From Neobacillus bataviensis (GTDB lineage Bacteria > Bacillota > Bacilli > Bacillales_B > DSM-18226), in the NCBI RefSeq assembly GCF_019969725.1, contig NZ_JAHXYW010000006.1, forward strand, positions 314,437 to 378,436: DNA of 64,000 bases, read 5' to 3'. A model generated the notes under the pieces. The model had not been told where the DNA came from. It was given only the letters and a program-made list of their open reading frames with translations, and did no database searches. Below, piece after piece: positions 52,012-60,682 of the stretch. The position numbers were made by a program, and so were the translations under genes. How positions within the stretch are numbered: the stretch's first letter is position 1; every line of letters begins with the position of its first letter.

Positions 52012-52023
52012 ATTGTATCCAAT
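52012..52023 (+). promoter_or_regulatory. GntR operator-like site 5 (ATTGTATCCAAT)
   Basis: Identical 12-mer to site 3, continuing ATCC in both cases, 19 bases before the CoA-ligase beta gene. Confidence 0.7.
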
Positions 52024-52041
52024 ATCCAAAGTAGGTGGTGC

Positions 52042-53247
52042 ATGAAGATGGGAAGAATGCTTGAAGACGCCAGTAAAACGCTTTTAAAACAAAACGGTGT
52101 TCCCGCTCCCAGCCACTGGGTGATCACTTCTTCAGATGAAATCACGGAACAGCATATCGAGAAACCCTGTGTCCTAAAGGCGCTCGTGCCGGTCGGAAAA
52201 AGAGGAAAGGCCGGGGCGATTCAGTTTGCCGAGACCATCGAAGAAGCAAAAGCGAAGGCAGAGCAGCTATTAAAGATGACCGTCCGGAATTATCTAGTCG
52301 AAAAGCTTTTAATAGAAGAGAAGATTGATATTGATGAAGAATGGTATGTTTCGATTACGATTGACCGTGAAAAACAGCTTCCGGTCATCATTACGACAAC
52401 CGAAGGCGGAGTGGAAGTGGAGGATCTCGTGAAAGACGCCCCGGATAAAGTGGTTATCCACCATATGGACCCTTTCCTTCCGTTGTATCCTTATCAGGCG
52501 AAGGAAATATGGAGCAGGCTTGGGGTAACCGGTAAGCCGCTGATTAAGGCCACGGCCGTTTTATGCAGTCTTTATGATATTTTTACAAAATATGATTGTT
52601 ATATCTTAGAAATTAACCCGCTGGTCCTGACAAAGGACGAAGAGGTAGTGGCGGCGGCATCGGTGATGGGGATCGATGATTCGGCGCTCTACCGCCAGCC
52701 GGAGCTTTCAGGGAAAGTGGAGTCCGGGAGTGAACGGTCGTGGAGGCCGCTGACAAAGCTTGAAAAAGAAATGGTCATGGTGAACGATGCCGATTACCGC
52801 GGTACTGCCCGCTACACGGAAATGGAAGGCGGAAATATCGGCTTTATGTGCGGAGGCGGAGGCGGAAGTCTGTTAAGCTTTGACGCGTTGACCCGCTTAG
52901 GCGGCAAGCCGGCCAATTATACCGAAACGGGCGGAAATCCTTCAGAAGAGAAGGTGTATGGACTGACAAAAGGAATTCTCTCCAAAGAGGGAGTGAAGGG
53001 ACTGTTTGTCTCACAAAACATCACCAATAATACGCAAATTGATGTGATGGCCAAAGGGATCGTCAGAGCGGTGCAGGATATGGCACTTGACCTCAACACC
53101 TTTCCGATAGTCGTCCGGCAGGCAGGCGTGAATGACGACGAAGGTAAGCGGATTTTTGTGAAGGCAGGGATTACCTATTTTGGCGAAGAACGGACCATTG
53201 AGGAAACTGCGTTAGTGATGGTTGAAAAGATGAAGGGGGTAAGCTAG
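52042..53247 (+). CDS. Succinyl-CoA synthetase-like beta subunit (dicarboxylate/hydroxyacid CoA ligase)
   Basis: A 401-aa ATP-grasp protein of the SucC/MtkA family: AIQFAETIEEAKAKAEQLL, IDEEWYVSITID, EINPLVLTK, and a C-terminal CoA-ligase domain with GGGGSLLSFD and ETGGNPSEEKVYGL. It activates an acid to its CoA ester with ATP. It is more diverged from housekeeping SucC than expected for a TCA duplicate, and sits with a CitE-type lyase regulon, so malate, citramalate or itaconate is a likelier substrate than succinate. It is one base from the alpha subunit gene. Confidence 0.85.
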   Translation: MKMGRMLEDASKTLLKQNGVPAPSHWVITSSDEITEQHIEKPCVLKALVPVGKRGKAGAIQFAETIEEAKAKAEQLLKMTVRNYLVEKLLIEEKIDIDEEWYVSITIDREKQLPVIITTTEGGVEVEDLVKDAPDKVVIHHMDPFLPLYPYQAKEIWSRLGVTGKPLIKATAVLCSLYDIFTKYDCYILEINPLVLTKDEEVVAAASVMGIDDSALYRQPELSGKVESGSERSWRPLTKLEKEMVMVNDADYRGTARYTEMEGGNIGFMCGGGGGSLLSFDALTRLGGKPANYTETGGNPSEEKVYGLTKGILSKEGVKGLFVSQNITNNTQIDVMAKGIVRAVQDMALDLNTFPIVVRQAGVNDDEGKRIFVKAGITYFGEERTIEETALVMVEKMKGVS

Positions 53248-53248
53248 G

Positions 53249-54166
53249 ATGGCGATTCTTATAAATCAGGATACGCGTATTGTCGTGCAGGGGATTACCG
53301 GCAGGGAAGCCGCCATGGTGGTCGGCCATACGCTCGACTACGGAACGAAAATTTTTGCCGGCGTCACTCCTGGGAAGGGCGGCCAGTTTGTTCAAGGGAT
53401 CCCGGTATATGACACCGTCGCGGAGGCATTCCAGAAACATCAGGTTAACGCCAGTCTAATCATCGTCCCGCCCGGATTTGCCTTGGATGCCGTACTCGAG
53501 TCAATCCAGCAGGGAATCAAATTAATCGTTGTCACCACCGAAAACATTCCCCAGCAGGATGCCGTCAAGCTGCTGCATGCGGCGCGGAAAGAAGGGGTAA
53601 CCATCATCGGGCCTAATACGGTCGGGATGATCAATCCGAAAGACAGAATCAAAATGGGGTCGGTTGGCGGGGACCGGCCGGAGCGCTGTTTTGTACCCGG
53701 CAATGTGGGGGTTATCTCCAGAAGCGGCGGAATGACGGCGGAAACGTCCTGGATGGTCAAACGGGCCGGCTTTGGGGTCACCACCAGTATCGGAATTGGC
53801 GGCGATAGTTTAATCGGAACCACCATCAAAGATTTATTGGCTCTTTTTGAAAAAGATGAGGAAACGGAAGCCGTAGTAACATTCTCTGAACCGGGAACTT
53901 CGTTTGAAGAAGAGGCGGCTGCCTTTATCCAAGCCGGCGGATTTACCAAGCCGCTCATCTCGTTTGTTGCTGGAAAATTCACGGAAGGCCTGCCGGAAGG
54001 AACGGTTTTTGGACATGCCGGTGCGATGATCTCCGGCGATACCGGACGCCCTTCTTTAAAAATGAAGGCGCTCAGGGAAGCCGGTGCCATCGTCGTTGAA
54101 GAGTACGATGATATCCTTGAAGTTTTAAAAAAAATCGTAGGAAAGAAAGTGGGGAAGGGACAATGA
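53249..54166 (+). CDS. Succinyl-CoA synthetase-like alpha subunit
   Basis: A 305-aa SucD-type protein. It has a CoA-binding N-terminus (VVQGITGREAAMVVGHTL, GVTPGKGG) and an ANTITRUP-like IGPNTVGM segment. The phospho-histidine is in FGHAGAMISG. It works with the beta subunit encoded just upstream. Its stop overlaps the next MmgE/PrpD gene by four bases, so the block 52042-55512 is translated as one unit. Confidence 0.9.
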   Translation: MAILINQDTRIVVQGITGREAAMVVGHTLDYGTKIFAGVTPGKGGQFVQGIPVYDTVAEAFQKHQVNASLIIVPPGFALDAVLESIQQGIKLIVVTTENIPQQDAVKLLHAARKEGVTIIGPNTVGMINPKDRIKMGSVGGDRPERCFVPGNVGVISRSGGMTAETSWMVKRAGFGVTTSIGIGGDSLIGTTIKDLLALFEKDEETEAVVTFSEPGTSFEEEAAAFIQAGGFTKPLISFVAGKFTEGLPEGTVFGHAGAMISGDTGRPSLKMKALREAGAIVVEEYDDILEVLKKIVGKKVGKGQ

Positions 54167-55512
54167 CATTATCTAAAAAGTTAGCTGAGTATGTTTGCCG
54201 TACGAGTTTTACAGATTTGCCGGAAGATGTTGTGGAATTTACAAAAATTTGTATCCTCGACTGGTATGGCTCTGCCGTGGCCGGTAAAGACCTGCCGCCA
54301 ATCCAGGCGATGAAAGAGCTTGTGGAAGAATGGGGCGGGCATGAGCAGACAAGCCTTGTGACAGGCGGAAAATCTTCGCTTGGCAATGCGGTGCTGGTCA
54401 ATGCGGCTGCAAGCCATATTGTCGAGCTTGACGATATTCATAAATCTTCGATTATCCATGCCGGTACCGTGGTCATTCCGGCGGCAGTCGCAGCAGCTGA
54501 AGCCTATGACTTATCAGGGAAAGACTTGATTACTGCCGTGGCTGTCGGCTATGAAGTCTGCTACCGGATTGGCGAAGCCGTTTCTCCGTCCCACTATTAT
54601 TTTTGGCATAATACCGCTACCTGCGGAACCTTTGGCTCAGCCGCCGCCGTTGCCAAGCTATTAAACTTAAACGTGGAGCAAACGATGTACGCCCTCGGAA
54701 ATGCCGGAAGCCAGGCAGCCGGATTGTGGGAGTTTATCGAGGATGGGGCCAACACGAAACAACTGCACACCGCGAAAGCTGCCTACAACGGCACACTCGC
54801 CGCCCTGCTGGCGAAAAAGAATTTCACGTCCGCGACGAAAATTTTAGAAGGAAGAAGAGGGTTCTTTGAAGCGATGGCGGAAGCGGCCGATCCTTCAAAA
54901 ATCACGAAAAATCTTGGGGAAGAGTGGAAGATCACCGAGAACAGCTTTAAAATCCATGCCTCCTGCCGTCATACACATCCAGCCATCGATTGCATCCTCG
55001 ACATCATGAATGAACATTCCCTTTCTTATCAGCAGATTGAGCGGATTACGATTAAAACGTATCAAACCGTCTTGAATATCACCGACAAACCGAATCCGGA
55101 CAGCGTTTATGCCTGCAAATTCAGCAGTCAGTTCTGCGCCAGTCTCGCCGCTGTAAAGGGCTCCGCTTCATTAAGGGATTTTACGGAAGAAAGCTTACGA
55201 GACTCTGAGATTTTGAGTCTGGTGAAAAAAGTAGACGTGCTCGTTGATCCCTATTATGAAGAAGCCTATCCGGAAAAATGGGGAGCCAGTGTAGAGGTAC
55301 TCCTTGATAATGGGAAAATTTTTGAAAAAGCAACCGATTATCCAAAGGGCGATCCTGAAAAAATGGCGAGCAAAGAGGAATTGATTCAGAAGTTTATTTC
55401 CATGACCGCCGATAAATTAGAAAATCCGGAAGCAGAAGTGGAAGCGATTTTTCAATTAGATAGCATCGAGACGAGAGAATGGCTGGGAAGAAAGTTGCAT
55501 TTGCCGCATTAA
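54163..55512 (+). CDS. MmgE/PrpD-family protein (copy 2)
   Basis: A 449-aa family member with LDWYGSAVAGKDLPP, NAAASHIVELDDIHKSSIIHAG, HYYFWHNTATCGTFGSAAA and CRHTHPAIDC. It is a diverged paralog of the 48346 protein, so the two may act on different stereoisomers or successive acids. It overlaps the CoA-ligase alpha gene and precedes the flavoprotein gene by 52 bases, a gap containing a small AAACAGG/CCTGTTT hairpin. Confidence 0.88.
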   Translation: MTLSKKLAEYVCRTSFTDLPEDVVEFTKICILDWYGSAVAGKDLPPIQAMKELVEEWGGHEQTSLVTGGKSSLGNAVLVNAAASHIVELDDIHKSSIIHAGTVVIPAAVAAAEAYDLSGKDLITAVAVGYEVCYRIGEAVSPSHYYFWHNTATCGTFGSAAAVAKLLNLNVEQTMYALGNAGSQAAGLWEFIEDGANTKQLHTAKAAYNGTLAALLAKKNFTSATKILEGRRGFFEAMAEAADPSKITKNLGEEWKITENSFKIHASCRHTHPAIDCILDIMNEHSLSYQQIERITIKTYQTVLNITDKPNPDSVYACKFSSQFCASLAAVKGSASLRDFTEESLRDSEILSLVKKVDVLVDPYYEEAYPEKWGASVEVLLDNGKIFEKATDYPKGDPEKMASKEELIQKFISMTADKLENPEAEVEAIFQLDSIETREWLGRKLHLPH

Positions 55513-55564
55513 ACAGGATTACCCCTGTTTCGTATCGAACTAATAATGGGGAGTTGGTGAAGAC

Positions 55565-57073
55565 GTGAACTATGATGTGATCGTAATCGGCGGGGGTCAG
55601 GCGGCCCTTGGTGCAGCGATTTCGGCAAGGGAAGAAGGGGCGCGGGTTGCCTTGCTGACAAAAGGTAAAGCGGGATTCGGCGGCTCCTCTGTCATTTCGG
55701 ACGGCGTCCAATCGGCAATTTTTTCAGAAGGGGATTCTCCGGAAACGTTTTTCGACGATATCCTGCGCGGAAGCAGAGGTCTATCCAATCCAGCATTAGC
55801 GAGAATTTTAGCAGAGGAATGTACTGTACGGGTCAATGAACTGGAAAGCAAATTCGGGATTGAGCTGGAACGGGAGCGGAAGGTCGCTACGCCCGGCCAC
55901 TCGTTTCCCCGCAGGGTTTATGCGGCAAACGGACTCGGAAAAAACACCACAAAGGTGTTAAGGCAATATGCCATTGAGATTGGGGTAGAATTTTTCGAGC
56001 AGGCAGTCTTGGTTGATTTGCTCAAGGACGGCCAAGCGGTTATAGGAGTTGTCGTGGAAAAGGAAGGTACGGTGATGGCATTTACTGCCCCTTCTACGAT
56101 TCTAGCAACCGGCGGATTCGGCGGGCTCTATGCATCTACCGATAATCCAAAGGATGTTTCGGGAGAGGGCATCGGCCTGGCCTGGAGGCATGGGGCGGAG
56201 ATTGTGGATATGGAATTTGTCCAGTTTTATCCGTACCGACTGCAGCAGCCTGCCAACATCGATGTAATGACGAGGATTTTTGGAAAAGGAGCCATCCTTT
56301 TGAATGGGTCCTCGGAGCGGTTTATGGAGGATTTCCCGAGGAGGGAGCTGGAAACGAGGGACATCCTTAGCTACGAAATGTTCAAGCAAAACGAAGTTTA
56401 TTTGGATTTTTCGGCTGTTCCTGTTAAAGACTTGGAGAAGGACAGCCCTTATGTATACAGGCTTGTGAAAAAAGGATATCAAGGCGTCTGGAAGATGTAT
56501 CCTGTTCAGCATTATTGCATGGGCGGGATTAAAGCCGATGAGTATGGCCGGACGAATATTAAAGGATTATATGCCTGCGGGGAAGTGACCGGCGGCCTTC
56601 ACGGTGCAAACCGGCTTGGCGGCGGTTCCTTGACGGAAGCCCTTGTATTCGGGAAGCGGACAGGGAAAATGGCTGCGCTGGAGGGAGTGCCCGTGCCTGT
56701 TGCGGTAAAGGCCGAGGCAGAGCGTTTCGGAAAAGATACACTTCCTGGAGGCAAAACCCTGGAGGTTTCCCAACGGTTAAAAGAAATCATGTGGAACCTT
56801 GTCGGCATTGAACGAACCTCTAGTTCCTTGGAAAAGGCAGAAAAAGAGTTGAGTGAGTTGGCTTTCTATTTAAATAAAGAAAGTGGGGTTGCGGCACTGC
56901 AGCTTCATGATAAAGTCCGGGCAGCGTGGGCTGCGGCCTTTGCAGGTGCGAAGAGGAAGGAAAGCAGAGGGGCTCATATCCTGCAGGATGTGAAAGTGGA
57001 AAAAAAGGAATGGGAAGGTAGTTTAGTGATTCAAGGGGATAACATTACATTCACGAAAGAAATTCATGCATAA
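55565..57073 (+). CDS. FrdA/SdhA-like FAD-dependent dicarboxylate oxidoreductase
   Basis: A 502-aa soluble flavoprotein. The FAD-binding start is VIVIGGGQAALGAAISA. The fold signature GGSSVISDG and the capping domain follow. The active-site region has the His of QHYCMGGI and HGANRLGGGSL, as in fumarate reductases. It lacks a signal peptide and any clear Fe-S partner gene, so it is not a classical Sdh complex. Possible reactions are fumarate or mesaconate reduction, or methylsuccinate oxidation. GTG 55565 follows GGGGAGTTGG. It overlaps the start region of the next hydro-lyase gene. Confidence 0.85.
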   Translation: MNYDVIVIGGGQAALGAAISAREEGARVALLTKGKAGFGGSSVISDGVQSAIFSEGDSPETFFDDILRGSRGLSNPALARILAEECTVRVNELESKFGIELERERKVATPGHSFPRRVYAANGLGKNTTKVLRQYAIEIGVEFFEQAVLVDLLKDGQAVIGVVVEKEGTVMAFTAPSTILATGGFGGLYASTDNPKDVSGEGIGLAWRHGAEIVDMEFVQFYPYRLQQPANIDVMTRIFGKGAILLNGSSERFMEDFPRRELETRDILSYEMFKQNEVYLDFSAVPVKDLEKDSPYVYRLVKKGYQGVWKMYPVQHYCMGGIKADEYGRTNIKGLYACGEVTGGLHGANRLGGGSLTEALVFGKRTGKMAALEGVPVPVAVKAEAERFGKDTLPGGKTLEVSQRLKEIMWNLVGIERTSSSLEKAEKELSELAFYLNKESGVAALQLHDKVRAAWAAAFAGAKRKESRGAHILQDVKVEKKEWEGSLVIQGDNITFTKEIHA

Positions 57074-57086
57074 GGGGAAGATGGCT

Positions 57087-57932
57087 TTGCGGACGATTTT
57101 TTATGAGGAGATAGTGAATCAGGTGGCAGCTATGTGTCAAGAGGCCAATTTTGAGCTGGGACAGGATGTGATTCAAGCCTTTCAATCTGCCTTGAAAAAA
57201 GAAACATCGGAAACGGGGAAAGATATTTTAGAACAATTGCTGCTGAATGCGGATATTGCCCGTTCAGAGCGTGTGCCGATGTGTCAGGATACCGGGGTTT
57301 CCGTTTTTATCGTAGAGGTAGGCCAGGATTGCCATATTAGCCGCGGCAGTCTGTACGATGCCATCAATGAAGGGGTCAAGAAAGGGTATGAAGAAGGGTA
57401 TTTAAGGCATTCGATCGTCGATCACCCGATTACAAGGGAAAAGAGTAAAGGTTATAATACTCCTTCCATTATCCATGTTGAGCTCGTGCCTGGGGATGAA
57501 CTAGTCATCCATATGTCGGCCAAAGGCGGTGGCAGTGAAAATATGAGCGCATTGAAAATGCTGAAGCCTGCCGACGGGTTAGCGGGGATTAAGGATTATA
57601 TTTTAACCATTGTCGCTCAAGCCGGGCCGAATGCCTGCCCGCCGTTGGTCGTCGGAGTTGGGATCGGCGGCAATTTTGAGCGCTGTGCGTATTTGGCGAA
57701 GAAATCGTTATTCCGCCCGATTGGACATCGCAGTGAACGGCCGGAAATCGCGGAGCTGGAAATGGAATTGATGGAAAAAATCAATGAGCTTGGCATCGGT
57801 CCGCAGGGGATGGGAGGGAATACGACGGCGCTGGATGTAAAAATTGAGATTGAACCATGCCATATTGCCGCCTTGCCGGTTGCGGTCAATTTGAACTGCC
57901 ATGCGAGCAGACATAAAGAGGTCAGAATCTAA
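57087..57932 (+). CDS. Class I fumarase/tartrate dehydratase-type hydro-lyase, alpha subunit (copy 2)
   Basis: A 281-aa [4Fe-4S] hydro-lyase alpha subunit with cluster cysteines in MCQDTGVSVF, NACPPLVVGVGIGG and NCHASRH. I start it at TTG 57087, because MRTIFYEEIV then aligns with MRIVHVDQIV of the 39141 paralog, which also starts with TTG; GGGGA is eight bases upstream. ATG 57066 and 57081 are poorer choices. It likely hydrates a C4/C5 unsaturated dicarboxylate; class I fumarases are known to accept mesaconate. Confidence 0.85.
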   Translation: MRTIFYEEIVNQVAAMCQEANFELGQDVIQAFQSALKKETSETGKDILEQLLLNADIARSERVPMCQDTGVSVFIVEVGQDCHISRGSLYDAINEGVKKGYEEGYLRHSIVDHPITREKSKGYNTPSIIHVELVPGDELVIHMSAKGGGSENMSALKMLKPADGLAGIKDYILTIVAQAGPNACPPLVVGVGIGGNFERCAYLAKKSLFRPIGHRSERPEIAELEMELMEKINELGIGPQGMGGNTTALDVKIEIEPCHIAALPVAVNLNCHASRHKEVRI

Positions 57933-57948
57933 GGGGGAGGGATTAGTG

Positions 57949-58497
57949 GTGTCAGCTATTCATTTAATGAATCCAATATCCGAACAGGAGTTGTTGAAGT
58001 TAAAAGCGGGTGATCGCGTTCTATTAAGCGGCACGATTTATACGGCCAGGGATGCGGCTCATAAAAGAATGTTTGAAGCGCTGGAAAGAGGCGAGGAATT
58101 GCCTTTTGATGTGAAAGGGCAGACGATTTATTATGTCGGGCCGACTCCCTCGAAGCCGGGGCATGTGATTGGCTCCGCCGGCCCGACCACAAGCGGACGG
58201 ATGGATAAGTATACTCCTTCTTTGCTGGATCTTGGTTTAAAGGGAATGATCGGAAAGGGCTACCGCAGCGAGGAAGTCATTGAATCGATGAAGAAAAATA
58301 AAGCCGTTTATTTTGCCGCTATCGGCGGTTCGGGGGCATTGATTGCCCGGACGATCCAATCCGTGGAGGTCGTCGCCTATGAGGACCTGGGGCCAGAGGC
58401 GATCTATAAGCTGACAATCAAAGATTTTCCAGCCGTGGTCATCGTGGATAGCGAGGGAAATGATTGGTACAAAATAGGGAAACTGCAATTTCAATAA
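57949..58497 (+). CDS. Class I fumarase/tartrate dehydratase-type hydro-lyase, beta subunit (copy 2)
   Basis: A 182-aa beta subunit: LSGTIYTARDAAHKRM, VGPTPSKPGHVIG, AGPTTSGRMDKYT and GMIGKG. Compared with copy 1, VGPTPS replaces AGPCPP, which could alter specificity. The start is one of two tandem GTG codons (57946 or 57949) after AAGGGGGAGG. A terminator follows. Confidence 0.85.
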   Translation: MSAIHLMNPISEQELLKLKAGDRVLLSGTIYTARDAAHKRMFEALERGEELPFDVKGQTIYYVGPTPSKPGHVIGSAGPTTSGRMDKYTPSLLDLGLKGMIGKGYRSEEVIESMKKNKAVYFAAIGGSGALIARTIQSVEVVAYEDLGPEAIYKLTIKDFPAVVIVDSEGNDWYKIGKLQFQ

Positions 58498-58499
58498 GG

Positions 58500-58540
58500 A
58501 CAAGGCGCTGATTGAGTTGATCGGCTGCCTTGTTTTTTTT
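58500..58540 (+). terminator. Rho-independent terminator of module 2
   Basis: ACAAGGC / GCCTTGT stem with a large loop, and eight T in a row. Confidence 0.8.
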
Positions 58541-58568
58541 GTTATGGAAACTATACATTTGGTTTGCC

Positions 58569-58790
58569 TCTATGAGACATTTTGGGGGTTTTTCTGTGCG
58601 ATTATGTCCCATAGAGCTTTTCTATGGGACAGTTTGGCAGTTTTTCAGGATGATTTTGTCTCATAGAGGCTTTCTATGGGACAGTTTGGCAGTTTTTCAG
58701 GATGATTTTGTCTCATAGAGCCTGTCTATGGGACAGTTTCGTAGTTTCATATATCAATTATGTCCCATAAACATTTTCCACTTATGGGAC
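58569..58790. repeat. 52-bp tandem repeat array (array E)
   Basis: TCTATGRG starts at 58569, 58621, 58673 and 58725, all 52 bp apart; a more decayed copy follows near 58781. Each unit contains an inverted repeat such as TGTCCCATAGA…TCTATGGGACA. The middle units are almost identical, the outer ones drift. It fills the gap between modules 2 and 3. Confidence 0.9.
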
Positions 58791-58870
58791 AATTCCACGT
58801 TATCCCTGCTCTAGTGTTTAAGAAAACCTAAATTAATTTATGAAAATTCTAAAAACTGTTGAAATTGTAT

Positions 58871-58886
58871 ATTGGATACAGTATCC
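58871..58886 (+). promoter_or_regulatory. GntR operator-like site 6 (ATTGGATACAGTATCC)
   Basis: Contains the palindrome GGATAC-A-GTATCC and ATTGGATACAGT, 45 bases before the HMG-CoA-lyase-like gene. It ties module 3 to the regulon of module 2. Confidence 0.7.
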
Positions 58887-58930
58887 TATTTATAAAGATG
58901 GATCACTTTTTTATAGAGGAAGCGATAACG

Positions 58931-59860
58931 ATGAAATTAGCCGACCAAGTCACCATTTACGAAGTAGGCTTGCGGGATGGACTTCAGCTAGAATCCAAAG
59001 TTTTAACAGTCGACGAGAAAGTAGAGATCTTTTCTCTTTTGCAAAAGGCCAATGTATCCGAAATCGAATTCGGCTCCTTTGTCCACCCAAAACTCGTGCC
59101 GCAAATGGCCAATACCGCAGCGTTTTATTCGCATCTAAAGTCATTGGACGAAATGCAGCTCGTTGCCCTGGTACCTAATTTAAAAGGACTCGAACTGGCC
59201 AAACAAAATGGCATCAAGTCCGTCAATTATGTTTTTTCAGCAAGTAATACCCATAATGAACAAAATGTCCGGCAAACGACCGAACAGTCATTGGAAAACT
59301 TCAAGCATTTATCTCAATTCGCATCAGATAACGAGATCCAACTTAACGTTACAGTTGCTACTTCATTTGGCTGTCCTTTTGAGGGGACAGTCCCGCCCGA
59401 ACGCATCATGAATCTCATTGAAAAACTTCTCTTACATAACATCAAAAGAATTACGCTCGCAGATACAACCGGAATGGCCAATCCGAAGCAAGTCTATCAA
59501 TTGACGAAGCAAATCGTGAATGAATGGAAGGATGCTGAATTTGGCTGCCATTTTCACAATACAAGGGGAATGGGGCTGGCTAATATCGTGGCTGGTTTAG
59601 AGGCCGGGGTCACAATCTTCGATGCTTCCTTAGGCGGGATTGGCGGCTGTCCATTTGCTCCTGGTGCAACGGGGAATGTTTGCACGGAGGACGTGGTCCA
59701 CATGCTGGAGGAAATGGGTGTCCGTACCTCTATCAATCTAGATTATTTAATCGAAGCTTCCCACCGCTTGAAAGAATTACTAGAACATGATTTGCCGGGG
59801 CAGGTCGCAAAGGCTGGTAAAAGCTCTCGCATATATCCTGTGCCTACTAAAATATGTTAA
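58931..59860 (+). CDS. Hydroxymethylglutaryl-CoA lyase-like enzyme
   Basis: A 309-aa DRE-TIM metallolyase: EVGLRDGLQLE (metal Asp and catalytic Arg), EFGSFVHPKLVPQM, HFHNTRGMGLANI (metal His pair), GGIGGCPFAPGATGN (catalytic Cys loop). It should cleave HMG-CoA, or a related 3-hydroxy-acyl-CoA such as citramalyl-CoA, into acetyl-CoA and a keto acid. ATG 58931 is preceded by GAGGAAG. It opens module 3 and is 14 bases from the hydratase gene. Confidence 0.9.
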   Translation: MKLADQVTIYEVGLRDGLQLESKVLTVDEKVEIFSLLQKANVSEIEFGSFVHPKLVPQMANTAAFYSHLKSLDEMQLVALVPNLKGLELAKQNGIKSVNYVFSASNTHNEQNVRQTTEQSLENFKHLSQFASDNEIQLNVTVATSFGCPFEGTVPPERIMNLIEKLLLHNIKRITLADTTGMANPKQVYQLTKQIVNEWKDAEFGCHFHNTRGMGLANIVAGLEAGVTIFDASLGGIGGCPFAPGATGNVCTEDVVHMLEEMGVRTSINLDYLIEASHRLKELLEHDLPGQVAKAGKSSRIYPVPTKIC

Positions 59861-59874
59861 AGGGATGAGAATAC

Positions 59875-60675
59875 ATGCTAGTGAAAACTTATGAAACCAT
59901 TAAATTGGAAAGGGCAGAAAGCCATCAAGGGATTGCGATTTTAACCTTGAACCGCCCGGAATCGATGAATGCCATGAATACGAAAATGGCTTTGGAATTA
60001 ATAGAAGCCTTAGAGGAACTAAAATACGACGAGAGTGTCCGTGTATTGGTGGTAACCGGTTCCGGAGTTAAAAGCTTCTGTGTCGGGGCGGACCTCAAAG
60101 AGCGGAATGGCATGTCCCAGAAGGACTGGAAAAAGCAGCACGATTATTTTGAAAAAGTAACAGAAAGTATTCGGGAATTTCCTTATCCTGTCATCGGTGC
60201 GATTAACGGTTATGCATTAGGCGGAGGACTTGAAATCGCGCTTAGCTGCGACATAAGAACCTCTGCTGAGCAGGTTGGATTAGGTCTTCCAGAGGCGAAA
60301 TTGGGGTTGATTCCAGGCATTGGCGGATCTCAATTGCTTCCCCGCATTCTGCCAATCGGCTTAGCAAAAGAAATCCTATTCACCGGAAAACGGATTACTG
60401 CAGAAGAAGGAAAGCAGTGGGGGCTTATCAATCATGTGTTTGAGAGTGAAGCCTTGCTAGCGGAAACGATTAAGCTCGCTGAAAGCATCGCCTTGAATGC
60501 GCCGCTTTCCTTAAAAGCTTTGAAGAAGGCTGTGAATAAAGGAACGGAAACGGATTTAGCTACCGGACTTGTTTTGGAATTAGAAGCTTACTATACATGT
60601 GCGAATTCAGAAGACAGGCTTGAAGGTATTTATGCTTTTAATGAAAAGCGTGCGCCGGAGTGGAGAGGGCGTTAA
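59875..60675 (+). CDS. Enoyl-CoA hydratase/isomerase family protein
   Basis: A 266-aa crotonase-fold enzyme. The oxyanion-hole segments are CVGADLKER and GYALGGGLEIALSCD; the active-site Glu lies in GLPEAKLGLIPG. It adds water to an enoyl-CoA, for example 3-methylglutaconyl-CoA to HMG-CoA, which would feed the lyase encoded just upstream. Confidence 0.88.
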   Translation: MLVKTYETIKLERAESHQGIAILTLNRPESMNAMNTKMALELIEALEELKYDESVRVLVVTGSGVKSFCVGADLKERNGMSQKDWKKQHDYFEKVTESIREFPYPVIGAINGYALGGGLEIALSCDIRTSAEQVGLGLPEAKLGLIPGIGGSQLLPRILPIGLAKEILFTGKRITAEEGKQWGLINHVFESEALLAETIKLAESIALNAPLSLKALKKAVNKGTETDLATGLVLELEAYYTCANSEDRLEGIYAFNEKRAPEWRGR

Positions 60676-60682
60676 CAGGGTT

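Noticed and set aside
53440..54090. 216-codon minus-strand frame
   Set aside because: Antisense to the CoA-ligase alpha gene, whose motifs are intact; no ribosome site.
55565..57073. L-aspartate oxidase (NadB)
   Set aside because: Same fold, but the neighbours are dicarboxylate genes and no nadA/nadC is near.
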